A program made the position numbers and the translations under genes. The notes below the pieces were generated by a model. That model was not told the origin of the DNA and made no database searches. It saw only the letters and a program-made list of their open reading frames with translations. This document shows positions 33,538 to 48,200 of a DNA stretch of 64,000 nt, piece by piece (the stretch's first letter is position 1; each line of letters starts with the position of its first letter). Origin of the DNA: Castor canadensis (lineage: Eukaryota; Chordata; Mammalia; Rodentia; Castoridae). The stretch is taken from NCBI RefSeq assembly GCF_047511655.1, contig NC_133390.1, positions 127,153,583 through 127,217,582 on the forward strand, in the 5' to 3' direction.

Positions 33538-36500
33538 GTGGGGCGCGCCTCGCGAGGGTAGCGGGACGCGCGGTGGGCAGTCCCTGCGCGCGGGGGCGTT
33601 AGGGCCCCGCGTGGGGACGTCAGGGCGACTTAGCTTTGGACAAGCATTTCTCCCCCGCGCCCTCCTCTCCCGTGGCTCCCCAAGTGCAGCGTGTAGCCAC
33701 CTCCGACCGCCTTTGCTCTGCTTTTCCAGAAACTCTGGCCTAAAAAGCTTAAATTATTCTTGACGCCTCACCGACTCTTGGATTTCCCGGGGCGGAGAGG
33801 CAGGCCCAGGGGAGGTCGCCCGGTGCGCAGGCTGGAACCCACCTGGACTTTCTACCCACTTGAGGTCAGCGTCGCCTGTGGAATTAACTTTGTCAAAATC
33901 TATTTAAACAGGCATGAAGTTTCAGTGTCTTCCTCTTGTCCTTCAAGATTAACTACATAACATCCATGATTTTCTTTACTGTTTTTTTGTCCTATTCCTA
34001 GACTCTTCTCCATTAAGGAATATAAAATTCTCACCAACCCAATACTGGGAGGTCTGGCGTATGTTTCCTGCAGGGAATTAATACCCTCTGTGGCATTCAG
34101 ATTTTATGGCAGGAACTTGTGACAGGGCTTAGAAGTGGTCTGTAACTGATAAATGAGCCATTAGAGGGTTAGATTAGAGAATCTCTTCCCTATCTGTTAA
34201 GAAAACAGAAAAAAAGAGAAAGTGAGGATAATAGAGTGCTATGTCATTTTAGTTGGGTGGTTAGAGAAGGTCTCTAGGTAGGTGACAATTTGAGCAGAGA
34301 TCTGAATGAAGTGAAGGAATGAACCATTTGAAATAGGGAGTGGGTGGAAACAAGCATGGCCTATCAAAGACTGGGCAAGGAGCCCAACATCTCCTTAATT
34401 TAAGATAGGTCCTCTGTCCCCAAGTTTGCAATTCCTCCCTGTTCATACCTGGAATCCGTTTTTTAAACCTACAGCGCATCCAGTTTTCAGGTCCTACCTC
34501 AGCAAAGCCTTCCTCTGCTTGTTTATTCATTCACGGGGTTTGACAGCAGGCACTGCCTTAGGTGTTGAAGAAATGAATGTGACAAACCACTGCCTTTGAA
34601 AGTTTGATTGAGTCTGTCAGAGGAGACAGACCGGTCTATCATAGTTACACTCCCATTGGGTAAGAGCAGTGTAATATGTATAGTTGGAGAATAAGGTCCA
34701 GAGCGACTAGGGGACTTTCTTTGATTGGTTTAAGTTTATAGACCACCTTGTAGGAATCTGTTCCCACAACTGTTTCCAGCTGATTTTTCTCTATCAACCT
34801 ACCAGGCTCTTCACATCAAAATGACTCTTGTAAAGTACTGTGTTCTTTTGAGCTTCTGAGTAATACCCATCTTTTCTCAATCTGACGAATGAACGTTCTC
34901 CTCATTCAACATCTACCTGCTGCTTCTTCTCTAAGCTCCTGAAGTCAGGGTCCTTGTCACAGGGGGTCTTAATGTGTTTATTCTTCATTACGTAAGAAGA
35001 GGGCAGTAAAAGGATTTAAGAAGGTAAGTGACCTGATCTTAATGGCTGTGGTAGAGGATGGACTTAAGGAAAACTGGAAGCCCAGAGACCACAAGTCCAG
35101 CTAATATTGTAATATTACTTTATTCAGTAAATACTCATCAACAACCTGCTTTGCCAGCCACTTTAGGCACTGGCTGGGAAACAAGACAAAGTCTCTGTCT
35201 TTATTATGTAGTATGAAAGACAAACTTGTAAACAAAATAAAAAATTAGTGTTTTCAAGTTGTGATAAATACTCTGAAGGAAAGAAATATGCATGTTTACA
35301 GTTTAGATATGGTTTGAGTGTGTCTCTCAAAGGTTTATGTATTGAAAGCTCTGTGTTCCAGTTGTGTGTATTAAGTACTGATGGAGGGACCAGGAAGTGT
35401 AGGTCAGTGGTAGAGTGTGTATTTAGAATGCACAAGCTGCTGGGCTCAATCCTAGCAACAAAAAACCAAATGACTATGGAACATTTGAGAGGTAGAGCTG
35501 GTGGGAGGTGATGGGGTATTGTGGGTGCTGCCTTTGGAAGGGATTAAGTTTGCTCTCAGGGCTGGGGGCATGGCATAAGTGGTAGAGCTCCTGCTTTGCA
35601 AGAGTGAAACCCTGAGTTCAAACCCCAGTCTTATCAACCCCCTCCAAAAAAAAAAAAGATTGCTCTCATGGGCCCCTGCTCTTGTTCTTGTTCTCATGAG
35701 AGCAAATTATAAAACAACAAGCGTGACCCCTGCCTTCCTGCTTTGCTTTGTGAGCTCCCTCACCCATGTAACTCCTGCCATGATCCGTTTTCCATGTAAC
35801 ACAGCCAAGTGGGTGCTCACCAGGGCTGAAAATATGGCTGCTTGATCTTGGACTTCTAACCTCTCAAACTGTGACCTAAGCCAGGCATGGTGGATACATC
35901 TGTAATCCCAGCACTGGAAAGGCTGAGACAGGAGGATTGTGAGTTTGAGGCCAGCCTGGAGTGTGTGTCCAAAAAATTTATAAAACACACAGCCTTGGGT
36001 ATTTTGTTACAGCAATGGAAAAATGGATTAATACAGTAAGAGGATAACAAAAGAAAGGACTCTGTTTCAGATGGATTGGTTAGAGAAGGACTTTCTTAGA
36101 GGAGACATTTGAACAGAAACCCTAAAGATATGGAATCAGCCATGTGGGAGAAAAATGATCCAGATAGTAGGAACAACAGATGTGCAGAATGTTGGTTGAA
36201 AAATGTTTAAAGAACATCAAGAAGCTCTCTTGAATATAACTCCATAAGGACTGGACTTGTGTCTATATTAGCCATGCCATAACTCCAACCTAGAACAGTG
36301 TCTGGCATGTAGGAGGCACCCACTATTTTTAGGAGAGGAAGTAAGGGTAGCATGACAAAAGATGAAGTCAAAGTTATGGTAGGAGCTGTTATATGTTGGA
36401 CTTTATTGGTCGTGGGTAAAGTTTAAATTCATTCTGAGTAACAGGAAGCCAACCAGGCATCTTCAACAAGGCCATGATGGTTTGATCTGATTTTTGTTTT

Positions 36501-39500
36501 AACTGTGCCAGGTAAGAAATTATGGCAAGTTGGAAGCATGGGGTTTCAAACCTGACAACTAAGGTTCATTCTGCTGAATCACTTGGTATTTATGTGACCT
36601 TGGGCAGATTTTAAGCCTCTTCCCCATCCCCCCCCCAAAAAAATGTACTGGGCAATAATGGCTCATGCCTACAATCCTACCTACTTGGGAGACTGAGCTC
36701 AGGAGGCTCATGGTTTGAGGCCAGCCCAGGCAAATACTTTGTGAGACCCTATCTCGAAAAAATGCCCAACACAAAAAAGGGCTGGCAGAGTGGTTCTCTG
36801 CCTAGCAAGCTTGAGGCCTTGAGTTCAAATCCCCCCAAAAGAATAAATTTTTTTAAAAAATAGACCAAAGTGGATCAGAGGTGTGGTTCAAGCAGTAGAG
36901 TGCCTGTTTTATGAGCGCAAAGGCCTGAATTCAAATCCCAGTCCCACCACAAAGAACAAAACAAAAATACTGGGGCTTAAACTCAGGGCCACATGCTTAC
37001 TAGACAGGTACTTTATCACTTGAGCCACATCCCCAGTCCTTTCTGCTTTTAGTTTTCAGATAGGGTCTCATGCTTTTTGCCCTGGTTGGCCTCTGGCTTC
37101 CATCTATCTGCCCATCTTCCCGTTCAAAATAGCTGGAATTATAGAAGTGTATCACCATGCCTAGCTTGTTTTGGGGACTTTTTTTGCCCAGGCTGGCCTC
37201 GAACCTGGTTGTCCTGACTCCACCTCCTGAGTAGCAGGGATCACAAGTTAGCACATGCCAAGCCAAGAAGCCTTTTTTTTTTTTTTTTTCAATACTGGGG
37301 CTTGAACTCAGGGCCTCACGCTTGCTGGGCAGGCACTCTACCACTTGAGCCACTCTGCCAGCCCCTAAGAAGCCTTCGTAAGCCTCAGCTTTCCCATGTG
37401 TAGGATGATAGTAGTGTCCGTCTTACCGAGGTGATAAATGAGACAGTCTCAGGCCCTGTTTTTTCAAAATGCTAACTAATATTTTAGGGTAGTGGTAGAA
37501 TGGGCAAGGAAAGGCAGATGTAAAGGAGTTCTTAGATTAAAATTGTCAGACTTTAGTGACTGAAAGAAAGCCATGCTCCTTGGGAGAGGATCTTAGTTGA
37601 GCCCAGTTTCTTCATTTGTAAAATGTGAATCCTTATAGTTTTCTAATTTATTAACCCACAAGGCTTATGAGAATCGGCCGGTAAGTGTGTGTGTTAGCTT
37701 ATGTCCTCTGGCAAGCCTAACTGAATTTTTACTTAAAAGGTGCAAGTCCACCAGATTGAAAGTGAGGGAGAGAAGGAAGTAAAACCAGTACATTACATTC
37801 CTGGCTACTTTGAGCTGTGAAGAGCCAATGGCAAGTCACTTGTGTTTTTTTTCTGCATCTCTACCCACTCCCCCACGACCTATGGAGGACTTTGAAAGTG
37901 ACTCATAGAAGAGGGAAAGGATGATTTATCTGTCCAGCTTCTCCTGTTTCCTCTTTCCAGTTGGTTAAGTCACCCACAGGGAACTAATTTACTTGTGCTT
38001 CTGGGTGATGTCTCAGGGATGGGTGAGCCAGCAGTTCCCACACCCTGTGTTGCATTTCAACCAAATCCGAAAGGAAGAGGTATCCTACAGTGAAGGGGCA
38101 CCAACCAAAGATAAAGATTGAAAGAGGAAGTAGAAGGTTCACAAGGTTTGTGTCCCTTTATAACATGGAAGAGTGGTGTGAAACTAATAATCTTGTTTGT
38201 TGAGTTAGGGTTTTGATAAGTAGCCTATGGTGACCTTGAACTCACAGTCTGCCTGCCGCAGTCTTCCAAGTGCTGAGATTATAAGCCACCACTTCTGGCT
38301 TGCTCACAGTTTGGGAGGCTAGAAGTTTAAGATCAAACAGCCATATTTTCAGTCTCTGGTGAGGGCCTCCCTGGCTGTGTTACATGTGGATGGCATGGTG
38401 GCCGGAGTGCATGTGTGAGAAAGCCCACATGGCAAAATAGGAAGCCAGAGAGCAGGTGGGAGGGTCAGGTAACTTGCTATAGTGAGAGCAACCAAGGGCC
38501 CGTGAGAGCAAACAAATCAGGATGATCGAGTCTTGTAGCTCAATCTGCTGTTTATGAATATCTTACCCTTGGACTCTGACTTGTATTTTCCCATTTCTCC
38601 AGCTCCTAGTGTTCAGCTTAAAGTGGAGGGAACATGGTTTAGAGAATAGGGCTGTAGAAGATAACCCCTTTGGTCATGTGTTATTTCTCTGCATCTAGGT
38701 AGAAATCAGCCGTTTATATGTGGAGTTTTCATAAGTTGGGTTTCTTCTCTTTTGGAGGGTGTGATACTGGAGCTTGAATTCAGGGCTTCATGCTTGCAAA
38801 GCAGGTGCTCTACAGCTTGAGCCCTACCTCCAGTCCGTGTTTCTTCTTTTAGGTAATAGAAACCACGTAGGAGGTTTCCTACCCTCAGCTAGCTGGTGAC
38901 TTTAGTGAGCCACAATTATTATAAAAGACATTCTTACTTAAAACCTTCCTTCGCAATGGCGTCATAAATATTTTGTGACAGTAACATTGATTTCCTTAGG
39001 CCTGTTCATGTACCTTTTTTCTTTGGGAAATCTTGAATATCATTGTAGCTGTATTTTGACAGCATGGTTTATCATCCCTCCTCCAATCAGACTGGAATTG
39101 TTAACATTCTGTGCTGGAATATGTTTGTGCTTTCAGTTAACTGACTCTTTCAGTTTTGAGGAGGTGGTACATTTCTTTTCTATTTAGTTGAAACCTAAGG
39201 GCATCTGTTTGGTTAGAAATGAAGTCTACTGGCTTAAAGAGCGTCAAGGTTTGTGGGTCAAAGAGCTCTGTATGCCCAGAAGGTCAGCCATGTTTGTCAG
39301 GCCAAAGTAGAAGGAAAGTCAGGCTTATCAATGACCGCTCACATATGTTTTCAATTGGCAGTGGAGACTACTTTTGGACAAATAAGGATACATTATGGAA
39401 CTACGTGCAGACTCTGTTGGGTAAGAAGTCAGCAGTTAAAAATTATGAATGGTAAAAACATTTATTACAAAATTAATACCTGTTCCTTATAGACAACTTG

Positions 39501-41216
39501 AAAAATATGTAGACATACAATAAGGACAATAAAGATAGTAATCCCATTGAAATGTACATTTTTCTTTAAAAAATTTTTATCCTAAAGTAAAAGAGTATAG
39601 GAAAAATAGTGGTTTGCTAGTATGTAAGAGATTATTTATTGAACTCAGTTCTCTGAAATATGTAGAAATGGGAAGTTCAGCCTTGTCAACCTTAGAATCA
39701 CCTTTTTTGGTGGTTCTGGGGTTGAACTCAGGGTTTCTTGCTAGGCAGGCTTGAAGGCAAGTCAAGAATTTTCGCATTTAACTCAAGTTTTTTTCTTTAT
39801 GGAGGGAAATACATTTAAAAAAATGTTTCCCTAAAATCATTTAAATGATAAAAGAAACAAAAAGTATTCATTGTCTAAGTGTGTTGTTGCACTCCCGTAA
39901 TCCTAGCTTTCAGGACTCTGAGGCAGGAGAGTCAAGAATTATAGGCCAGCTTGTGCTACTACATAGCAAGATCCTTTCTCAAAAAAAGAAAGAAAGAAAA
40001 AAAAGAAGCAGCTGGACATGATGGTGCCTGTAATCCCCAATATGTGGAAGATGAAGGCAGGAGGATCTTGGTTCCAGGCCAACCCCAGCAAAAACACCAG
40101 ACCCTATCTGAAAAAGAACGAAAAGTAGAAAAGATTGGGGGTGTGACTCAAGTGGTAGAGTGCTTGCCTAGCAATTTCAAGGCCCTGGGGAGTTCAAAAC
40201 CCAGTACCAACCAAAAAAAAGAAAGAAAAGAGGCAGTTTGACAGGATGGAAGGACCCCAGTTTTAAGTTCAAAGTTTACCTTCACTGCTTCCTTAGAGTC
40301 CTTGGCAACTATTTAACTGTCTGAGCCATGGTTTTCTTTTTTATAAGGTGGCATCTTGCTAGTTGTAATGACTGGTGGTAATTTAAATAAAGCTCTTAAG
40401 GCATGGCATGTAGTTAAGTGTTCAGTGTCTATTTTTCTCACCAACAATGATCTGTCTGGCTGCTCCTAGGAAAGATAGACAAGAGATCCAAATCTCACTC
40501 ATACTCTGGTGAAGAGGATTTTTTATCAATATAAGCAAAGACTGAAAGAGTAGAGATGTCCAGGGTCCTGACACCCTGAAAATGGGAGTGGTAAGTGGTC
40601 CATGCACAGTCTTTGAGGAGAGGATGCTGTAGAGAAGAATGGAAACACCACTCCCTCTGTAAGGGGAAGGTGTCAGGGAGAGCCACCTGGTAAAAAAAGA
40701 AAGAAAGGAGCTAGAAAGTTTACAGACCCTTCACATTCCTATTTTAGACCTTCTGCCGAGGGGAAATTTTCCTGGGCACAGTATATACTGAAATGATAAG
40801 GCACAAATCTGCTAGAGTTTGAGGCTGGTTCCTTAATTTATTAGAGCTGTGGATTTGCCCCAAGTTCTTACAGCTCCATGTTTCAGTCTGGCCACAAAAC
40901 GTGAAGTACCTATGTGAGGATTAACTTGAAAATTCAATGAGTTACTACATTTGAAGTGTTTAGAACATGTCTAACACATAGCATTCAATATGTTAGCTGC
41001 TGTTATTATTGTGATAATGACTCAGAAATTGCAGGTGGTATAGAATGGGGAAGCAAATTGTTTCTTAAGCTACATCCTGGCCTGTGGAAGTAACTGAAAG
41101 GAATGATGATTGTTCTGAAGCTGCAGGTAGGTTTTACATTTGGAGCCCCATTCTCTCAGGACTTCCCATGCATGCTTCTTTGTCGCTTTGGTCCTTGGAA
41201 TTTCTGCTGAAACTAA

Positions 41217-41248
<32 letters not shown>

Positions 41249-41452
41249 GCATGCACGCACGCCCTCCCGCCCCAGCTCCATTCTCTTGTTCACTTTCAAA
41301 GTGACCTTACTGTCGTAGCATTATTCAGTCTGGAATTATGTGTTTGCATTCTGTCTCCCTGAGGATCTGAGTTTCATGAGTGCTGGAACCTTGTCTGTGG
41401 CTCATGTTTGTATTGCTAGCAGTGTTTGACCTATTGTAGTCTCTTGCTATTC

Positions 41453-41488
<36 letters not shown>

Positions 41489-42167
41489 GTGGGACTGGGG
41501 GGTTTGGACTCAGCTTCAGGTTTGCAAAGCAGGCTCTCTATTACTTGGGCCATACCTTCAGTCTGTTTTACTCTGGTTATTTTGGAGATGTGATCTCAAA
41601 AACTTTGTTCCCTGCCTGGCCTTGAACCTCAATTCTCCCAATCTCAACCTCTCAGATAGCTAGGATCATGGGTGCGTGCCACCAGCACCCAGTGGGATTA
41701 AAAAATGTACAATGTATTCTGGTGAGCTTGGGGTGATGGTGATGGTAGTGGTCATAGTAAGTTTTGGGGCAAGATGGCCTGTCATTTCTCATGTGGCCTG
41801 CTGCTTTTAGCTTGTTTGGGGTTACTAAATTTGAGTTGGAAGGAATCCTAACAGCCATCTAATGCAAACCTTCATTTTAGTAAATAGGGAAACTGAGATT
41901 TGCCCCAGTTCCCATTTCTGTTTCATATATTTAATATAAAAGATGGCACTAGAAGCTGGGTACTGGTGGCTCATGCCTGTAATCCTCGCTACTCAGGAGG
42001 CAGAGATCCTTTTAGGTTGTAGTTCGAAGCCAGCCCTGGCAAATAGTTTGTGAGACCCTATCTTGAAAAAACCCAACACAAAACAGAGCTGTTGGGAGTG
42101 ATTCAAGGTGTAGGCCCTGAGTTCAAGCCCCATTACAGCAAAAAAAAAAAGAAACTAGACTTTTAGT

Positions 42168-42228
<61 letters not shown>

Positions 42229-45200
42229 TGGTACTAGAGTTTGAACTCAGGGCTTTGCACTTGCTAAACAGGTGCTCTACCACTTAAGGTATGCTTCTAA
42301 CCCTTTTTGCTCTGGTTGTTTTGGAGATAGGGTCTTGCTTAGACTGGCCTGACCACGATCTTCCTCTATTTTATCATTCCCACCATAGCTGGTAGTGTGC
42401 CACCACACTCAGCTTTTTCTGTTGAAATAGGGTCTTCCAAACTTTTTGTCTGGGCCGGCCTTGAACCCCCATCCTCACAGTCTCTACCTCCCAAGTAGCT
42501 AGGATTGAGCTACAGGTGCCCAGTGTAGTCCTTTATTTTAATCCTAATCCTTGTCTCTGCCTCCCGTGTGTATGTTAAAAATGATAGAATATGTGTTGCC
42601 ATGCCACATCTTGAGGTCTTATTCTGCCAGATATATGCCAGCTACTTCCACATATACTATTGCTAAAAATTTCAGATAACTCCAAAAAGGGTTATCTCTA
42701 TTTTGCATATAGGGTCCAGTTTTGTAGGGCATTGAATTCTAGACTGGAGAACAGTTCTGTCTAGAAGAAAAATTCCCACATAAATAAGAAATTCAAATAC
42801 CACGAGATTTTGAAATTCTTCTTTTAAAGTCAGTGATATTACCCTCGCATGCCTATACTTGCATCCTGTCTTAATCTGTTTTCTGTTACTGTAATAGAAT
42901 ACCTGACAATGAGTGATTTTTCAAGGAAAGAAGTCTTAAGGCTCATGGCTCTGAAAGCTGAAAAGTCTGAAATAGGGCAGCCTCATGGAGTGAAGGCATT
43001 GTGCTCATTAATAACATGGCATAAGTCAGAAGGTGCAATCAGGCTTGTGCAAAAGAGACAAAATAGAGCTGACAGTCTCACTCTTAAACCTGCTTTATGG
43101 TAACCAATGCAACCCACTCACCTCTTGAAGGCCTACTTCCTGGCACCATCAGAATGGCAGTCAAATGTCAACATGAGTTTTGGAGAAGAAAAACATATTC
43201 ATACCACAAGACATGGTCTGGGAATGTGGTTCAAGGGATTAAAGCACAGGCATGAGTCTCTGAGTTGGAGGGGGTGGGGGGTGAGGGACCAACCGTGGGA
43301 ATAGCTTGTGAATCATATTTCCTTTTATTGATGCTTCCATTAATGAGGCATGGAGCTCTTGTTGGTCGGTATAAGCAAGAAACAGTATTCTTTGGAAGAT
43401 ACCATGTTTTAAACCTTTTTTGGCGGGCTGGGGTGGCTGTGCTGGGGATTGAATGCAAGGCCTTGTACATGATAAGCTATACCTCAAGCTCAAAAGTAAG
43501 CTTTTCTAAATAAATGGCAAGTTTTTGACAGGAAAGAGAAATGTTGATATTGAAAAATGACTAACATTCACATTGCTTGAGTGTCATAGTCTGAGCACTC
43601 AACAGGCTGAGTTGCAAGGATCTCCTGAACCTTGGAGTTTGAGATCAGCCTGGACAACATAGTGAGACTCCTGTCTAAAAAATAAATAAAAAAGAGGTGA
43701 ATCTTCATTTGCACAGTATTCACAAAATGATAGTTATTAACATGGACAACAAATTAGTGGTTGCTAAGGGTAAAGCAGATGGGAGGAAGTAGATGTGGCT
43801 ATAAAATTACAAGGGGAAGGATCCTCCTTTTGGTGGAAATGTGTTATCTTCTTTTTATTTTTTTGTCATTGTCTCACTATGTATCCCACACTGGCCTTGA
43901 ACTTACCATCCTCCCGTTTTAGGTCCCCTGAATACTGAGATTTCTAGTGAGCGCCACAATGCCTGGCTAGAAATGTGTATCTTGATTGCATCTTAGTCCA
44001 CGTTCTGGTGCAGGTGGTGTTGTTATACTGTAACGTTGGAAGATGTTGCCATTGGGGAAAGTAGCTAGAGGATACAAAGGATCTCTCCGTATCATGGTTT
44101 ACAACTGCCTGTGAATCTATGATTATCTCAGAATTAAAAGGTTAATGTGAAAAAACATTGAACACAGGTGAAGAAAATAGACACATTCATTGTGTATCCT
44201 TTTAGCTTTTCTGAAGGTATGAAAAGTTTCAAAATTGGAAATTGGGGGTGTGGGTGGTAGTAAAAAAGATACGGGGGTAGAGGGGGAAGCTTTTATTCTT
44301 TTAACTCAAAAGAAAGTCTTCTGAATGGGAAAAATAGTAAATTAGAAGAAAACAGTTTCCAAAGACTGATATTAAGTAGGAACATGCAACTTATATGGTG
44401 TGATCAGTATTTTAGAGAAAAAGCAAGAAATGTCATAGTACAAGTGTCCTGAATTTTGAGGTCAAATATTAAATGAAAGCCAGGCATGGTGGACATGTGT
44501 ATAATCCAGCACTCAGAGACTGAGGCAGGAGGACGGACAGTTCAAAGTCAACCTACACTATATAGCAAGACTCTGTGTCAAAAATATAAATAAATACATA
44601 TATACATAAATAGATGAACTATTTTAACTATAAAATTAACCATGGCACTGCAGCTAGCTCTGCCTTCTCAAGGACTGTGGCTTTCCTCCCTACCTGCAGT
44701 TCCCATTCCCAAAGTCTGTTATTATAGCATTGAATAAACAAGAAAGGGGCTGAAGGGTTTTGAAACCTATTTAAACACAGATTAAAGGGACTTAACATTT
44801 GATGGCTCTTTGATGTATTTGACATGTGTTTAACAGCTCTACAGTTAAATCTACAGTTTAACAGTAGATGCAGCTGAGAGTATTTATTAACTCAACTTTT
44901 ATAACTTACTTTATTGTGTCTTCTTTATTAAAAAAAAAAGAGAGAGAAAAAAGATGAACTGAGGAGATGGCTCAGAGGTAGAGCACTTGCCTAACTGACA
45001 TGTGTAAGGTCCTGGGTTCCATCCTAGCACTGCAAAAAAATGTCATTTCTATTTCTCTGTGTAGAAATGGAAACTTTGGGTTAGTTTTGGTTTTTGTTTT
45101 TTTGGGGGAAGGGCAATACTGTGGTTTGAACTCAGGGCCTTGCACTTGCTAGACTAGTACTCTAGCACTTGAGCCATATCCTCCCACCCTTTTTGCTTTA

Positions 45201-48200
45201 ATTGTTTTTCAGATAGGGTCTCACACTTTTTGCCCTAGCCAGTCTTGGACCTCAGTCCTCCTAACTGTGCCTCCCATGTAGCTGGGATTATAGATATGTA
45301 CTGCCATGCACGGCCTGGGAACTGTTGTTTTAAATTGTTCTGTGTTTAGCAGCTGGTGCTTATGTGGTTTACATAAAGGTGAGGGTTTGAAGTTTGAGAC
45401 AAATAAGTATCTTGTTTTCTCCAAAGACATGATTTAGGGGGCTGAGGGAGTGGCTCAAGTATAGAGTGCCTGCCTAGCAAGCGCAAAGCCCTGAGTTCAA
45501 ACCCCAGTGCCACCAGAAACAACAACAAAAAAGTTATGATTCTTCTCACTCACTTGACATCAAGGCTCCAGGTTCCAAGGAGAACAAAATAGATGAAAGG
45601 GTCCTGTCAGCCCCTCCCTGCCAGAATCCACTAGTCCAGAAAGATTACCACTGTGGGCATGAAGTGAAGTAATCTAACTGCATTGTACTCACAAATTTAG
45701 GGAGCAACCATGACGCTGAAGTTCTTACTTGATTTACACGAAGTATTTAAGCATTTGTGAGAGCACTTGAAAATATGCTTATTTTTGTCTTGTTTTTTTT
45801 GAGACAAGGTCTTGCCTTGTAGCCCAGTTGGCCTCTAACCTGTAATCTTCCTGCCTTAGCCCCTCAAGTGCTGGAATTATGGGTGTGCACCACCATGTCC
45901 AGCCATACTTTTTTTTTTTTTTTTTTTTGGCAATACTGGGGTTTGAGCTCAGGGCTACACTTTGAGCCACTCCACCAGGTCTTTTTACTGATGGATTTTT
46001 TTCAAGATAGGGTCTTGCGAACTATTTGCCTGAGCTGGCTTTGAGCTGAGATCCTGCTGATCTTTGCCTCATAGGTAATTATGATTATAAGGCATGAGCC
46101 ACTGGCGCCCAGCTCATACTTTTGTTTAAGGTAGAGTTTCAGACTTGGTTCAGCTGAGATTTTTACCTTTGTTTTAAGATTCCATCTTGAAATCATTAAA
46201 AAAAAAAATTGGTTTTTAAATAGTAAATTATGGGGGTAAGAGGTAGTTTTCTCGCTAAGCAGAATCATTAATCTTTAATTAGAACATATATGGACACTTA
46301 ATCATGTTAAGGAAGTTTTTAAAATATGTTTATCAATGGCTTTTTTATTTCTAAGCCTGGGAAAACATTGTTTGCCTGGAAATTAACTGAGAACCCTTAT
46401 CAATATGGTTTCTAATTACTAAACATTACTAGTTTTCAAGTAGACAACTTAAAGTTATTATAGGTGCTATACTTTCCTTATTCTCCAGGATCTGGCATGG
46501 TTTCTTGAATATGCTGGCTAGCAGATGTATTTATTAACACAACATTCTCAGCCTGAATGTACTAATGAGCAGCTTGTGGTCCTTACCAGAGTGGGCCAGG
46601 TTTTTCTTGTACTTTACCATGGCCAATGGGAACATTTCGAGTGTTGAGAGGAGCACCTTCTTGCAACAATGACTAGCTGCTGTTGAGAGCTGTAGCTCTC
46701 AACACGTGATAGAGCACGTGTTTAGTGTGCTCAAGGCCCTGGGTTCCACCCTAGCACTACAGAGAGCAGTAAGATAAGTCGGTTGTGCACCTTTCATTTC
46801 TAAAGCACTCTGAAACTTGTGTGTTTGCAGATCAGGGAGCAGAGAAGCATGATGGGACAGGTCAGTCCTCCGGAATCACTGACCAGGAGAAGGAGTTGTC
46901 CACTGGCGCTTTCCAAGCTTTCACAGTAAGACATGCTTCTCTTGTATTCAGCTCAAATTAGGACTGTAGTGTTTGAATTTTTTCACAGTGAATACAGAAA
47001 TCTGTCATTTTTGTTCTGCAGTGACTCAAGAGTTTAGAAAGACATAGATGTCATTTTAAATTACAAAAAACATTTTAGAATTTATCTGTGATGAAAGGAA
47101 TGGAAGTATGTTGAGCCATTGACAAGTTTTTGTGTTTTCATAAATATGTTTTAACTAACTGTTTTTTGAGTCTTTTAAACTTAGATTTGTAAACTATGTG
47201 GGTCAGTCTTGCCATTTCACTACTCTGTTCAGTCCTTTGTCTTGAATGTATTTTAAAGTGGAACCCCAAAAGCTTGTTGTCAGAATGTCAACTTTTCTGA
47301 CATCAAACAAAATGGAAAAAAATTCTGGCCCAGTGTAGTGGCATATACCTGTAACTCCAGCTACTTGGAAAGTAGAAATATATAGGCTCAGAAGTTTGAG
47401 GCCAACCTGTTGGGGGGAAGAAATTATCGAGGACTCCCCCCACCATCTCAACAAACAAGTCAGATGTGTGGTGGTGTGCAGCTGTAGTCTCAGCTATGCA
47501 TGAGGCTAAGTAGGAAGAACTGTTAGACACCAGCCCTCAGAAAAAGCAAGAGATGCTATCAAAAAAATAACTAAAGCAAAAATAGCAAGGGGAATGGCTC
47601 AAATGGTAGAGTGCCTCCCTAGCAAGCCTAAGGCCCAGAGTTGAAACTCTAGTATCACCAAAAACAAAAGAACAACCAAAAGCCCCACCTTATTTATCAG
47701 GATGTATACTTGTAAGCAGAATAATTTTATTAGTAACTAAAAAGACTGAGTATACTGGCTCAACATCTATAATTCTAGCTACTTGGGAAGCAGAGATCAG
47801 GAGGATCACAGTTTGAGACTAGCCTGAGTAAAAAATTTCAAGGCCTCATCTCAACCAATGGCTGGGAATAGTTGTACATACCTGTTATCTCTACCTATAC
47901 AGGGAAGCACAAACAGGAGGATCGCTGTTCAGGGTGGCCTGGCCATAAAGTGAGACCCTATATCAAAAAAGAAAAAAAAAAAGGATTGGCAGCATGGTTC
48001 AAGTGGTAGAGCATCTGCCTAGTAAGTGGGAGGCCGAGTTCAACCTCCAGGACCACCCCCCCAAAAAAAAAAAAAAGATTAAAATTTGGAGTAATTGTTT
48101 TTGGGTAGCTTCAGTGTTTTATACCCTGTTAGCAGTATATGCACATAAATACCAGTATATGTGTTATATCTACATTTGTGTTATAGATAATATTTGTCAG

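Larger units (their letters stand above)
33020..33860. promoter_or_regulatory. CpG-island promoter of CNOT10
   Basis: CpG and GC content rise sharply against AT-rich flanks. The island holds GC boxes at 33124-33133, 33139-33148 and 33160-33168 on the + strand and one reading CCCCGCCCC near 33207-33215. ETS sites are ACTTCCGG at 33118-33125 and CCGGAAGT at 33214-33221, in opposite orientations. An AAGATGGCTGC YY1-like motif lies at 33513-33523 over the ATG. This composition fits a housekeeping promoter, and symmetric elements make divergent transcription plausible, though no antisense gene is demonstrable. Confidence 0.88.

Noticed and set aside
33425-33763. 112-codon open frame overlapping exon 1
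   Set aside because: It starts at a TTG and runs through the exon 1 donor in a GC-rich island, so it is a composition artefact.
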